64,000 bases of DNA. Origin: CAZQXD01 sp964597315 (lineage in GTDB: Bacteria; Pseudomonadota; Gammaproteobacteria; Competibacterales; Competibacteraceae). The notes beneath the pieces were generated by a model. It saw only the letters and a program-made list of their open reading frames with translations, searched no databases and was not told the DNA's origin. Both the position numbers and the translations under genes were made by a program. The DNA lies in the NCBI GenBank assembly GCA_964597315.1, contig CAZQXD010000017.1:1-64000 (forward strand), read 5' to 3'. This document shows positions 23,604-31,733 of this stretch, piece after piece. Within the stretch, counting starts at the first letter, position 1. Each line of letters opens with the position of its first letter.

Positions 23604-25265
23604 ATGCTTCGCCCCGTCAAGGCGCTACGCCTGCTACACATCAACTTCGTACTGGCAAAGCACCGGCTGGACGACATCATCCTGGCCACGCATTTATTTC
23701 GACCGGTGCGGTTTCTACGCTACCTCAACCCCTGGAACTGGGGTGGCGGGGAGCGGCCCCGGGGCGAGCGCATCCGCCTGGCCCTGGAGGACCTGGGTCC
23801 CATATTCGTCAAGTTCGGGCAAATGCTGTCCACCCGCCGCGACCTGCTGCCCGACGACATTGCCCTGGAACTGGCCCGCTTACAGGACCGGGTGCCCTCT
23901 TTTCCAGGCGATCAGGCCCGGCGCATCGTCGAGCGGGCATATGGCCAACCCTTGTCCGTGATCTTCCGAGAGTTTGACGACACGCCGTTGGCCTCAGCCT
24001 CCATCGCCCAGGTGCATGCCGCCACCCTATTGGACGGTCAACCGGTGGTGGTTAAGGTAGTTCGCCCCACTATCGAGCGGACCATTCGCCGGGACGTTGA
24101 TCTGCTGTACATCATCGCCGAACTGGCCCAGCGTTACTGGAGCGAGGGCCGACGGCTGCGACCGGTGGCGGTGGTGGCGGAGTACGAAAAAACCATTTTC
24201 GATGAGCTGGACCTGGTGCGGGAAGCCGCCAACGCCGCCCAGCTCAAGCGCAATTTCAAGGATTCCCGGATTCTCTATATCCCTGACGTGTACTGGCCTT
24301 ATAACCGCCGCAACGTCATGGTCATGGAGCGCATCCACGGCATCCCCATCGGCAACCTGGAAGAACTGCGGCGACGGGAGGTGAACCTGGTCGTCTTGTC
24401 GGAACGGGGGGTGGAGATTTTCTTCTCCCAGGTATTCATACACAGTTTCTTTCATGCCGATATGCACCCGGGTAATATTTTTGTGGATGCCAGCAACCCC
24501 GAAGATCCCCGCTATATCGCCGTGGACTTCGGCATCATCGGCACCCTAAGCCCTACCGACCAGCATTACCTGGCTGAGAACTTCCTGGCCTTTTTCCGCC
24601 GTGACTATCGGCGGGTGGCGGAACTGCATATCGAGTCCGGCTGGGTGCCCCTGGACACCCGGGTGGACGAGTTCGAGTCGGCCATCCGCACTGTTTCCGA
24701 ACCTGTTTTCGACCGCCCCTTGAAGGAAATCTCCTTCGGGGCCTTTTTGCTCACTCTGTTTCAGACCGCCCGGCGCTTCAATATGGAGGTCCAGCCGCAA
24801 CTGGTGCTGTTGCAGAAAACCCTGCTCAATATTGAAGGGCTGGGCCGACAACTCAACCCAGATTTGGACCTGTGGAAAACCGCCAAGCCATTCCTGGAAA
24901 AATGGATGCTTGATCGGGTTGGTCCCAAGGCCTTCTTCAAACGGCTGCGTTCCAACCTGCCCCGCTGGGCCGAACAATTCCCCGAATTACCCAATGTGGT
25001 CTACGACATGGCCCGCAAAGCCCGGGAAGGGGAACTGGAACTGCGCCTGCAACACCGGCAAATGGAGGAACTCAAACAGGAATTGCGTCGCTCCAGCAAA
25101 CGCGGCTTATATGGGGCGGCGGGGGCGGCACTGCTGGTCTCGGCGGCGATTCTGTTGGGTTTGGATGGACGACCGCCAGACCTGCTCTGGGATGCTCCGC
25201 TGCTGACTTGGATACTGGGGGGGATGGGGGCGTTGTTGCTGATTCTGGGCTGGCCGGGCGACTAG
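23604..25265 (+). CDS. ubiB: Ubiquinone biosynthesis regulatory kinase-like ATPase UbiB
   Basis: Atypical kinase-like ATPase needed for ubiquinone synthesis. The 553-residue protein has the UbiB signature KxGQ as GPIFVKFGQMLSTRRDLLP, the Ala-rich loop PLASASIAQVHAA, the catalytic-loop region FHADMHPGNIFVD and DFGIIG, and two C-terminal membrane helices (AAGAALLVSAAILLGLDG and WILGGMGALLLILGW). It ends 6 bases before the convergent ATPase gene. Confidence 0.97.
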   Translation: MLRPVKALRLLHINFVLAKHRLDDIILATHLFRPVRFLRYLNPWNWGGGERPRGERIRLALEDLGPIFVKFGQMLSTRRDLLPDDIALELARLQDRVPSFPGDQARRIVERAYGQPLSVIFREFDDTPLASASIAQVHAATLLDGQPVVVKVVRPTIERTIRRDVDLLYIIAELAQRYWSEGRRLRPVAVVAEYEKTIFDELDLVREAANAAQLKRNFKDSRILYIPDVYWPYNRRNVMVMERIHGIPIGNLEELRRREVNLVVLSERGVEIFFSQVFIHSFFHADMHPGNIFVDASNPEDPRYIAVDFGIIGTLSPTDQHYLAENFLAFFRRDYRRVAELHIESGWVPLDTRVDEFESAIRTVSEPVFDRPLKEISFGAFLLTLFQTARRFNMEVQPQLVLLQKTLLNIEGLGRQLNPDLDLWKTAKPFLEKWMLDRVGPKAFFKRLRSNLPRWAEQFPELPNVVYDMARKAREGELELRLQHRQMEELKQELRRSSKRGLYGAAGAALLVSAAILLGLDGRPPDLLWDAPLLTWILGGMGALLLILGWPGD

Positions 25266-25271
25266 GCGGTT

Positions 25272-26927
25272 TTAGTCCCGGTTCACAAAGCCCTGGCGGC
25301 GTAGGGGGGGCGGGGGTTTTGGCGATGGCTCTAATGGGCGGTCCGCGTCCCGCCGTACCCGATCATCGTCCCACCGATGCGAGTTTGCCAGACGGCGGCG
25401 GGCCGGGGCATACCAGGGGTCTATGGACAGGGCGGTTTGCAGCAGGGAGCGGGCCTTGGAGAAATCCCCCCGGAGCCGGGCGGCGTCGGCCCAGTGCAGA
25501 AAACTGGCCTTGATCCGGGTGATGCCCCGCCGGGCCGCTGAGTTATCAGGGTCCAGATGCAACACCCGCCGATAACTGTACAAAGCGTTATTTCCAGCGG
25601 GACGGGTATAATGCAGTCTCTCCAACTGCTCTTCGGCTTGCTCCAAAAGCCGCGCGACCCGGACCGCCGAATCCGAATCCTCCTGGCTCTCCCCCTTTGA
25701 AACCTCGGGCGCTGGTTTCGCCCCCTCCTTAGGAGCGCCCATCTTAAGGCTGGCATTCCCATCCGCCTGCCGCGCATTCGTCAGCAGCTGTGGGGCCGGG
25801 GCCGGGGCCGGGGCCGGTGAGGGTTCGATATGATGGGGTTTGGTGACCACTGCGGCGAATTCGGCGCTGGCGGTGGGACCGGCTGGGGTATGGGCTTCGG
25901 TGTTGGCGAAGCGTCCCGTCCAGATCAGCACCAGTAGCGCCCCCATGGCAGCGCCGCCCAAGCTGGTCGCCAGCAACCATCCCGCTGCGGCGCGCCAAGA
26001 GGTTTTCTGGTCCGCCTCCGGCTCGGCTGACACCACCGCCAGGGGATAGGCCGTGGCGGCGGGCGCCGGTTCGGTCGGTGGCAGCGCCTGGGTGAACAGC
26101 CCCGCGTCCATCTCGGCGATACTGGCCGACCCCATGGGCAGGGGATTGCCCCGGGCCGCCTGAGCCACACAGTCGGCAGACACTGTATCCCACCCGGCTA
26201 GAAACGTTTCCAATAGCGCCTGGGAACATAGCAGGTTGATCAGTCGGGGTAATCCACCGCTGTGCCGGGCCACCGTCTCCAGGGCCGCCGGGCTAAATAG
26301 GGTGTCGCTAGCCCCCGCCGCCCGCAACTGCGCCAGAATATAGCTTTGGGTTTGCCGCGCATCCAATGCCGGCAACCGGCAATGTCCACCTACATATTCC
26401 TCCAACGGTTGCTCCCGGAGCCGGGCCGTCAGTTCATCGCCACCGGCCAGCAGCAAACGCAACAACGGCCTACCGGCCCGTTGCAGTTGGGTCAGGGAAT
26501 GCAGCCCCTCCAGAGTAGCCCCGGCCAAAAGGTGGGCATCGTCCAGCACCAGCAACACCGTCCCACCGGTCTCGAAACGTTCCCCTAGCCGCGTCTCCAG
26601 TACCTGCGGCAGACACTCCCGGCCACCCGGCGACGTTGGCAAATTCAGGTGATCGCAAAGGCAGTTCAACAATTCATCAAAATCCAGGTAGGCGTTCCAA
26701 ACCAACACCGGACAAACCGTCTCGGGCAGCCCGGCCAGCAGTCGCCGTAACACCGCAGTTTTGCCGGAACCAGCGGGACCGGTGAACAACAACACCCCAC
26801 ACTGGGGGTCGCGCAAATGCTGGTCCAAACCATCAAGAGCGGCCTCGAAAGCCGGACTCAGACAACCCTCCCGCCGATCCGGGTCGGTGAAAGGCCGATG
26901 GCTAAAACCGTAATACTCGGTGTACAT
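25272..26927 (-). CDS. ExeA-like AAA ATPase with a membrane helix and TPR-like tail
   Basis: A 551-residue protein starting MYTEYYGFSHRPFTDPD, the typical opening of ExeA/GspA-type ATPases. The N-terminal AAA module has Walker A GPAGSGKT (50-57), Walker B VLLVLDD (124-130) and a sensor region SGGLPRLINLLCSQAL. One membrane helix follows (about 315-336), then a Pro/Ala linker with an alternating PA run (371-379), then a helical domain with TPR-like units (about 440-530). ExeA proteins act with a peptidoglycan-binding domain in secretin assembly, but no peptidoglycan-binding domain, exeB or secretion gene is nearby, so the role here is open. Confidence 0.82.
   Translation of the reverse strand: MYTEYYGFSHRPFTDPDRREGCLSPAFEAALDGLDQHLRDPQCGVLLFTGPAGSGKTAVLRRLLAGLPETVCPVLVWNAYLDFDELLNCLCDHLNLPTSPGGRECLPQVLETRLGERFETGGTVLLVLDDAHLLAGATLEGLHSLTQLQRAGRPLLRLLLAGGDELTARLREQPLEEYVGGHCRLPALDARQTQSYILAQLRAAGASDTLFSPAALETVARHSGGLPRLINLLCSQALLETFLAGWDTVSADCVAQAARGNPLPMGSASIAEMDAGLFTQALPPTEPAPAATAYPLAVVSAEPEADQKTSWRAAAGWLLATSLGGAAMGALLVLIWTGRFANTEAHTPAGPTASAEFAAVVTKPHHIEPSPAPAPAPAPQLLTNARQADGNASLKMGAPKEGAKPAPEVSKGESQEDSDSAVRVARLLEQAEEQLERLHYTRPAGNNALYSYRRVLHLDPDNSAARRGITRIKASFLHWADAARLRGDFSKARSLLQTALSIDPWYAPARRRLANSHRWDDDRVRRDADRPLEPSPKPPPPLRRQGFVNRD
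25792..25815 (+). repeat. Four tandem GGGGCC units inside the ExeA-like gene
   Basis: Four perfect copies of GGGGCC in a row encode the alternating Pro-Ala run in the linker on the minus strand. The unit is 6 bases, so copy changes keep the frame and only alter linker length. Confidence 0.9.
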
Positions 26928-27009
26928 CTATAGCGTCCCCAAAAGTAGCCTTGCGGCTCGGTTCCATGCGCTGCTCCCTACCCCACAGGCGTCACGCACG
27001 AATCGATCC

Positions 27010-27873
27010 TTACTGTCCTGGGAGCATCTCGTTGCTGACCAGAAACTGGTTTAGCAGCCGAGCCACGGACTCAGGGTTTTCCAGATGTAGATGGTGCCCG
27101 CCTGGCAACCAGCTCAAGCGCAGGTCCGCCACCCGATCGTAGCGTTGCGCCATGACAGGCCGGTCCGCCAAATACCCGGCCTCGCCATTGATCAGCAGGG
27201 TGGGCGCCTGGATGCGGGACAAAAAAGCCAGCACCTGAATTTCCATGAGATACAAAGGGGAGCGGAAGGTCAGCCGCGGATCGCTGCGCCAGCTCAGGCC
27301 CCCGTCCACCGGCTTCACGGACCGGGCCGTCAAGGTGTGCGCCGCCGCCCGACTCAGCCCCCCGGCCCGCTCCCGGGCAGACACGGCGGCCTTCAGATCA
27401 GGATACACCGGCAGACGCTTACGGGGGAGGTGGCGCATTTGGGCGATGGCGGTCTCCAGGGCCGCCGGATTCTCGGCGGCGGAGTGGGTCAGCGGCCCCA
27501 GCCCCTCGATCAGAGCCAATCGGCGAATCCGCCCCGGCACGGTCCCTGCGGCGAGGCTGGCCACCCCCGCGCCCAGGGAATGGCCCAACAAGCTGAACCG
27601 CTCCCAACCCAGGCAATCGGCGGCGGCCAGCACATCCCCTATATAGTCCACCACATGGTAATGGGTCCCCGGCGGGCGCCAGTCGGATCGGCCATGACCC
27701 ACCAGATCCAGGGCTACCAGCCGACAACCCGACAACAGCGGTCCCAAGCCATCGAAACTGGCGGCATTGTCCAGCCAGCCGTGCAGGGCCAATACCGGAA
27801 CGCCATCGGTCGGTCCCCAGGCCCGGGCCGCCAGGCGCAAATACGGGGTGTGCAGTTCGAGGTCCTCGGCCAT
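27010..27873 (-). CDS. Alpha/beta-hydrolase
   Basis: A 287-residue hydrolase with the oxyanion motif ALHGWLDNAASFDGLGPLL, the nucleophile elbow LLGHSLGAGVASLAAG, an acidic residue region and the catalytic histidine in PGGHHLHLENPE near the C-terminus. Relatives include serine-hydrolase-like (SERHL) and epoxide-hydrolase-like enzymes; the substrate is unknown. It sits between the ExeA-like gene (82 bases) and the prp operon terminator on the same strand and probably has its own promoter. Confidence 0.88.
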   Translation of the reverse strand: MAEDLELHTPYLRLAARAWGPTDGVPVLALHGWLDNAASFDGLGPLLSGCRLVALDLVGHGRSDWRPPGTHYHVVDYIGDVLAAADCLGWERFSLLGHSLGAGVASLAAGTVPGRIRRLALIEGLGPLTHSAAENPAALETAIAQMRHLPRKRLPVYPDLKAAVSARERAGGLSRAAAHTLTARSVKPVDGGLSWRSDPRLTFRSPLYLMEIQVLAFLSRIQAPTLLINGEAGYLADRPVMAQRYDRVADLRLSWLPGGHHLHLENPESVARLLNQFLVSNEMLPGQ

Positions 27874-27973
27874 GGCCCGAAGCTAAAGGAAAACACTGGC
27901 CCTGACAATGCCTCCGCGAACTCTGGGCTGTGGCCTGGCACCAATGCCCTGCCGATTGGAGGGGACCACCAAT

Positions 27974-28004
27974 AAAAAAAGCCACGCCGGTTTAGCGGCG
28001 CGGC
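27974..28004 (-). terminator. Rho-independent terminator of the prp operon
   Basis: On the minus strand a nine-pair stem (28004-27996 with 27989-27981, one G-U pair) with a six-base loop is followed by seven T residues (27980-27974). It lies 20 bases after the prpD stop. Confidence 0.9.
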
Positions 28005-28023
28005 AAAGAGCCCAGGTTGAGGC

Positions 28024-29478
28024 TCAGCTAAGGGATAGCCAATCGGTGAACACATTCACCGGGGTGTTTTCCAAGCTCTCCTGGTCGGCGCAGAGGGCCA
28101 GAATCGCCTTGCACTTCTTGGTCGACAGGCGACCGGCCAGGTTTCGCTCGAACTTGGATTGCAATACCGGGATACCCTCGCCCCGGCGGCGGCGGTGACC
28201 GATGGGGTATTCCACTTCCACCCGGTCGGTGCTGGTGCCGTCCTTGAAGAACACCTGCACGGAGTTGCCGATGGAACGCTTTTCGGGGTCCAGATAGTCC
28301 TTGGTGAAGCGCTGGTTCTCCGCGACTTCCATCTTGGAGCGCAGCTCGTCGATGCGAGGGTCCTTGGCCACTTCGTCCTCGTAGTCCTCGGCGGTGAGGG
28401 CGCCCTTGATTAGGGGTACGGCCACCATGTACTGGATGCAGTGGTCCCGATCGGCAGGGTTATCCAGGGGACCGGTCTTGTCGATGATCCGCACCCCGGA
28501 CTCCTGGGTCTCAATGACGATGCGGTCGATATCATCCAGGCGGTCCTTGATCTCTGGGTGCAGGGTGACGGCGGCCTCCACGGCGGTCTGGGCATGGAAC
28601 TCGGCGGGGAAGGCGATCTTGAACAGTACGTTCTCCATCACATAGCTGCCGTAACCCTGGGTGAACTTGAGATCTTCGCCCTTGAACAGGACGTCCTGAA
28701 AGCCCCAGGTTTTTGCGGTGATGGCCGAAGGGTAGCCCATCTCCCCGCTCAGAGCGATCAGGGCTAGGCGCACGGCCCGGCTGGTGGCGTCGCCTGCCGC
28801 CCAGCTCTTGCGAGAGCCGGTGTTGGGGGCGTGGCGGTAGGTGCGCAGGGCGCTGCCGTCGATCCAGGCTTGGGAGACGGCGTTCTGAACCTCATCGCGG
28901 TTGCCTCCCAGCAGCTTGGTGACGACGGCGGTGGAGGCGATACGCACCAGCATCACATGGTCCAAACCCACCCGGTTGAAACCGTTCTCCAGGGCGATAA
29001 CGCCCTGAATCTCATGGGCCTTGACCATGGCCTCCAGTACGACCTTCAGGGTCAGGTGCGATTTACCCTCCCGCAGGTTCTTGCGGGACAAGTAATCGGC
29101 GGCGGCCAGAATGCCCCCCAGGTTGTCGGAGGGGTGGCCCCATTCGGCGGCCAGCCAGGTGTCGTTAAAGTCCAGCCAGCGGATCATGGCGCCGATATTG
29201 AAAGCGCCCATCACCGGTTCCAGTTCATAAGACGTCCCGGGCACCTTGACCCCGCCCGGCATCTGGGCGCCGGGCACCGTGGGGCCGAGCATCTTGGTGC
29301 AGGCCGGGTAGTTTAGGGCCAGCAAGCCGCAGCCGAGGGTGTCCATCAGGCAGTAGCGGGCGGTCTCCATGGCTTCCTGGCTTTGGGTGACATCGTAGTC
29401 CATGACGTAATCCACGATATCCTTGACGACCTGATCGAAATCGGGGCGCTTGGCGTCGCGTACGATAGCTCCAGACAT
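28024..29478 (-). CDS. prpD: 2-methylcitrate dehydratase
   Basis: Dehydrates 2-methylcitrate in the methylcitrate cycle. The 484-residue protein (E. coli 483) belongs to the MmgE/PrpD family: RYCLMDTLGCGLLAL, FNIGAMIRWLDFNDTWLAAEWGHPSDNLG, and TWGFQDVLFKG. ATG at 29478 is preceded by GAGGAT; the frame is open 95 codons upstream but that part overlaps the prpC 3' end and is not PrpD-like. Last gene of prpE-B-C-D. Confidence 0.97.
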   Translation of the reverse strand: MSGAIVRDAKRPDFDQVVKDIVDYVMDYDVTQSQEAMETARYCLMDTLGCGLLALNYPACTKMLGPTVPGAQMPGGVKVPGTSYELEPVMGAFNIGAMIRWLDFNDTWLAAEWGHPSDNLGGILAAADYLSRKNLREGKSHLTLKVVLEAMVKAHEIQGVIALENGFNRVGLDHVMLVRIASTAVVTKLLGGNRDEVQNAVSQAWIDGSALRTYRHAPNTGSRKSWAAGDATSRAVRLALIALSGEMGYPSAITAKTWGFQDVLFKGEDLKFTQGYGSYVMENVLFKIAFPAEFHAQTAVEAAVTLHPEIKDRLDDIDRIVIETQESGVRIIDKTGPLDNPADRDHCIQYMVAVPLIKGALTAEDYEDEVAKDPRIDELRSKMEVAENQRFTKDYLDPEKRSIGNSVQVFFKDGTSTDRVEVEYPIGHRRRRGEGIPVLQSKFERNLAGRLSTKKCKAILALCADQESLENTPVNVFTDWLSLS

Positions 29479-29537
29479 AACTGTTATCCTCGATGATTCG
29501 TGGGTTGGGAGTATCCTCACCGGTTCAGGGGCCTTGC

Positions 29538-30692
29538 TCAGCGCTGGTCGATGGGCATGAAGTCCCGGTTCTCCGGTCCCGTATAGTTGGCGCTGGGCCG
29601 GATGATCTTGCCATCCTGACGCTGCTCGATGACATGGGCGCACCAGCCGCTGGTGCGGGAAATCACGAACAACGGGGTGAACATGGCGGTAGGCACGCCC
29701 ATCAGGTGGTAGGACACCGCCGAGTACCAGTCCAGGTTGGCGAACATGTGCTTGGCCTCCCACATCACCGCTTCCAGGCGCTCGGCCACGTTGTACATCT
29801 TCATGTTGCCGGCGTCCTCGGACAGGTTTCGAGCTACTTCTTTAATCACCTTGTTGCGAGGATCGCCCACGGTGTAGACCGGGTGACCGAAACCGATGAT
29901 GACCTCCTTGCGCTCCACCCGGGCGCGGATATCGGCCTCCGCCTCGTCGGGGTTGTCATAACGCTGCTGGATATCGAAGGACACTTCGTTGGCGCCGCCG
30001 TGCTTGGGGCCACGCAGGGCGCCAATGGCGCCGGTGACTGCGGAGTACATATCCGAAGCGGTGCCGGCGATGACCCGGCCGGTGAAGGTGCTGGCGTTGA
30101 ATTCGTGCTCGGCATACAGCACCAGGGAGGTGTGCATGGCCTTGACCCACAGTTCCCGGGGCGGCTGGCCGTGGAGCAGGTGCAGGAAATGCCCGCCGAT
30201 GGAATCGTCATCGGTCTCCACCTCGATGCGCCGACCGTTATGGCTGTAGTGGTACCAATACAGCAGCATGGAGCCGAAGGAGGCTATCAGCCGGTCGGCC
30301 AAGCCCCGGGCGCCAGCCACATCGTGGTCCTCTTTCTCGGGCAGCACCGTGCCCAGCACCGAACAACCGGTTCGCAACACGTCCATGGGGTGGGCCGAGG
30401 CGGGGATCTGTTCCAGCACCGCCTTCACCGGCGTGGGCAGGCCGCGCAGGGCTTGGAGCCGGGACTTGTAATGGTCCAGTTCCGCCCGGTTGGGCAGCTT
30501 ATTGTGGATCAGCAGATGGGCGATTTCCTCGAACTCGCAATGCTCGGCCAGATCCAGGATGTCAAAGCCCCGGTAGTGCAAATCATTGCCGGTGCGGCCC
30601 ACGGTGCAAATAGCGGTGTTGCCGGCCACCTGGCCGGACAGGGCCACGGACTTCTTAGGCTTGCGGACGGGATCGGTTGCCATTTCGCTCAT
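29538..30692 (-). CDS. prpC: 2-methylcitrate synthase
   Basis: Condenses propionyl-CoA with oxaloacetate. The 384-residue citrate-synthase-fold protein has the catalytic histidine regions YAEHEFNASTFTGRV and GFGHPVYTVGDPR and the aspartate in MFANLDWYSAVSYHLMG. The short length and FNASTF (not the citrate synthase variant) plus the operon context give PrpC. Start overlaps the prpB stop by 4 bases and has AAGGAGGA upstream. Confidence 0.97.
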   Translation of the reverse strand: MSEMATDPVRKPKKSVALSGQVAGNTAICTVGRTGNDLHYRGFDILDLAEHCEFEEIAHLLIHNKLPNRAELDHYKSRLQALRGLPTPVKAVLEQIPASAHPMDVLRTGCSVLGTVLPEKEDHDVAGARGLADRLIASFGSMLLYWYHYSHNGRRIEVETDDDSIGGHFLHLLHGQPPRELWVKAMHTSLVLYAEHEFNASTFTGRVIAGTASDMYSAVTGAIGALRGPKHGGANEVSFDIQQRYDNPDEAEADIRARVERKEVIIGFGHPVYTVGDPRNKVIKEVARNLSEDAGNMKMYNVAERLEAVMWEAKHMFANLDWYSAVSYHLMGVPTAMFTPLFVISRTSGWCAHVIEQRQDGKIIRPSANYTGPENRDFMPIDQR

Positions 30693-31579
30693 GACTTGTC
30701 CTCCTTAGCGAATAACTGATCGAGTTTCTGCTCATAGGCGTGGTAGCCCAGGAATTCGTACAATTCGGATCGGGTCTGCATCAGGTCAACGACGTTTTGC
30801 TGGGTGCCCTCGGCGCGTAAGCTTTGGTAGACGGCCAGGGCGGCCTTGCTGGCGGCCCGGAACGTGGACAGGGGATACAACACCAGGCCGACGCCGTTGT
30901 CGCCCAGCTCTTGGGTGGTGTAGAGTGGCGTGGAGCCGAACTCGGTGATATTGGCCAGCACCGGCGCCCGAACCGCCTCGGCGAACTGCTTGTACATGGC
31001 CAGATCGGTGATGGCCTCAGGGAAAATCATATCGGCTCCGGCCTCCACGCAGGCGCAGGCCCGGTCCATGGCCGATTGCAAGCCCTCCACCGCCAGGGCG
31101 TCGGTGCGGGCCATAATCACGAACTGGGCATCGGTCTTGGCATCCACCGCCGCCTTCACCCGGTCCACCATCTCGGCCTGGGAGACGATGGCTTTGCCCG
31201 GCCGATGGCCGCAGCGTTTCTGGCTCACCTGGTCTTCGATGTGAACGGCGCCGGCGCCCATCTTGATCATGGACCGCACGGTACGGGCGATATTGAAAGC
31301 CCCGCCCCAGCCGGTATCCACATCCACCAGCACCGGTAGTTCGGTGACAGCGGTGATGCGTTCCAGGTCAATGAGTACGTCTTCCAGAGTGGTGATGCCC
31401 AGATCTGGAATACCCCGGGAACAGGCGGCCACGCCGCCGCCAGAGATGTACAGGGCTTTGTAGCCCACTTGTTCGGCCATGCGCGCAAAGTAGGCGTTGA
31501 CCGCGCCGACCACTTGCAAGGGTCGCTCTTGTTGGACCGCAGCGCGAAACCGCGCCCCGGCGGAGTGGGTATTGCTCAT
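30689..31579 (-). CDS. prpB: 2-methylisocitrate lyase
   Basis: Splits 2-methylisocitrate into pyruvate and succinate. The 296-residue protein belongs to the isocitrate lyase/PEP mutase superfamily, with the family signature as QKRCGHRPGKAIV and metal-binding VDVDTGWGGAFN. It follows prpE by 154 bases, enough for an internal promoter (TATACT at about 31700 on the minus strand), and overlaps prpC. Confidence 0.97.
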   Translation of the reverse strand: MSNTHSAGARFRAAVQQERPLQVVGAVNAYFARMAEQVGYKALYISGGGVAACSRGIPDLGITTLEDVLIDLERITAVTELPVLVDVDTGWGGAFNIARTVRSMIKMGAGAVHIEDQVSQKRCGHRPGKAIVSQAEMVDRVKAAVDAKTDAQFVIMARTDALAVEGLQSAMDRACACVEAGADMIFPEAITDLAMYKQFAEAVRAPVLANITEFGSTPLYTTQELGDNGVGLVLYPLSTFRAASKAALAVYQSLRAEGTQQNVVDLMQTRSELYEFLGYHAYEQKLDQLFAKEDKS

Positions 31580-31733
31580 GGGGATTCACCTCGCTGTTCT
31601 CAGTCCTGGTCGGATCGGCGCCAGAAGCCGTTCGGCCGCCGATGGGCGGTCGGTGGTGTCCATACCCTCCCTGCCCCCTCCCCCGAAAGGGAGGAGATAG
31701 TATATATTTCAAACGCTTAAAAATTTGAGGCGG

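Noticed and set aside
31670..31712. CCTCCC/GGGAGG hairpin between prpE and prpB as a terminator
   Set aside because: Followed by no T run on the minus strand; probably not terminating inside the operon.
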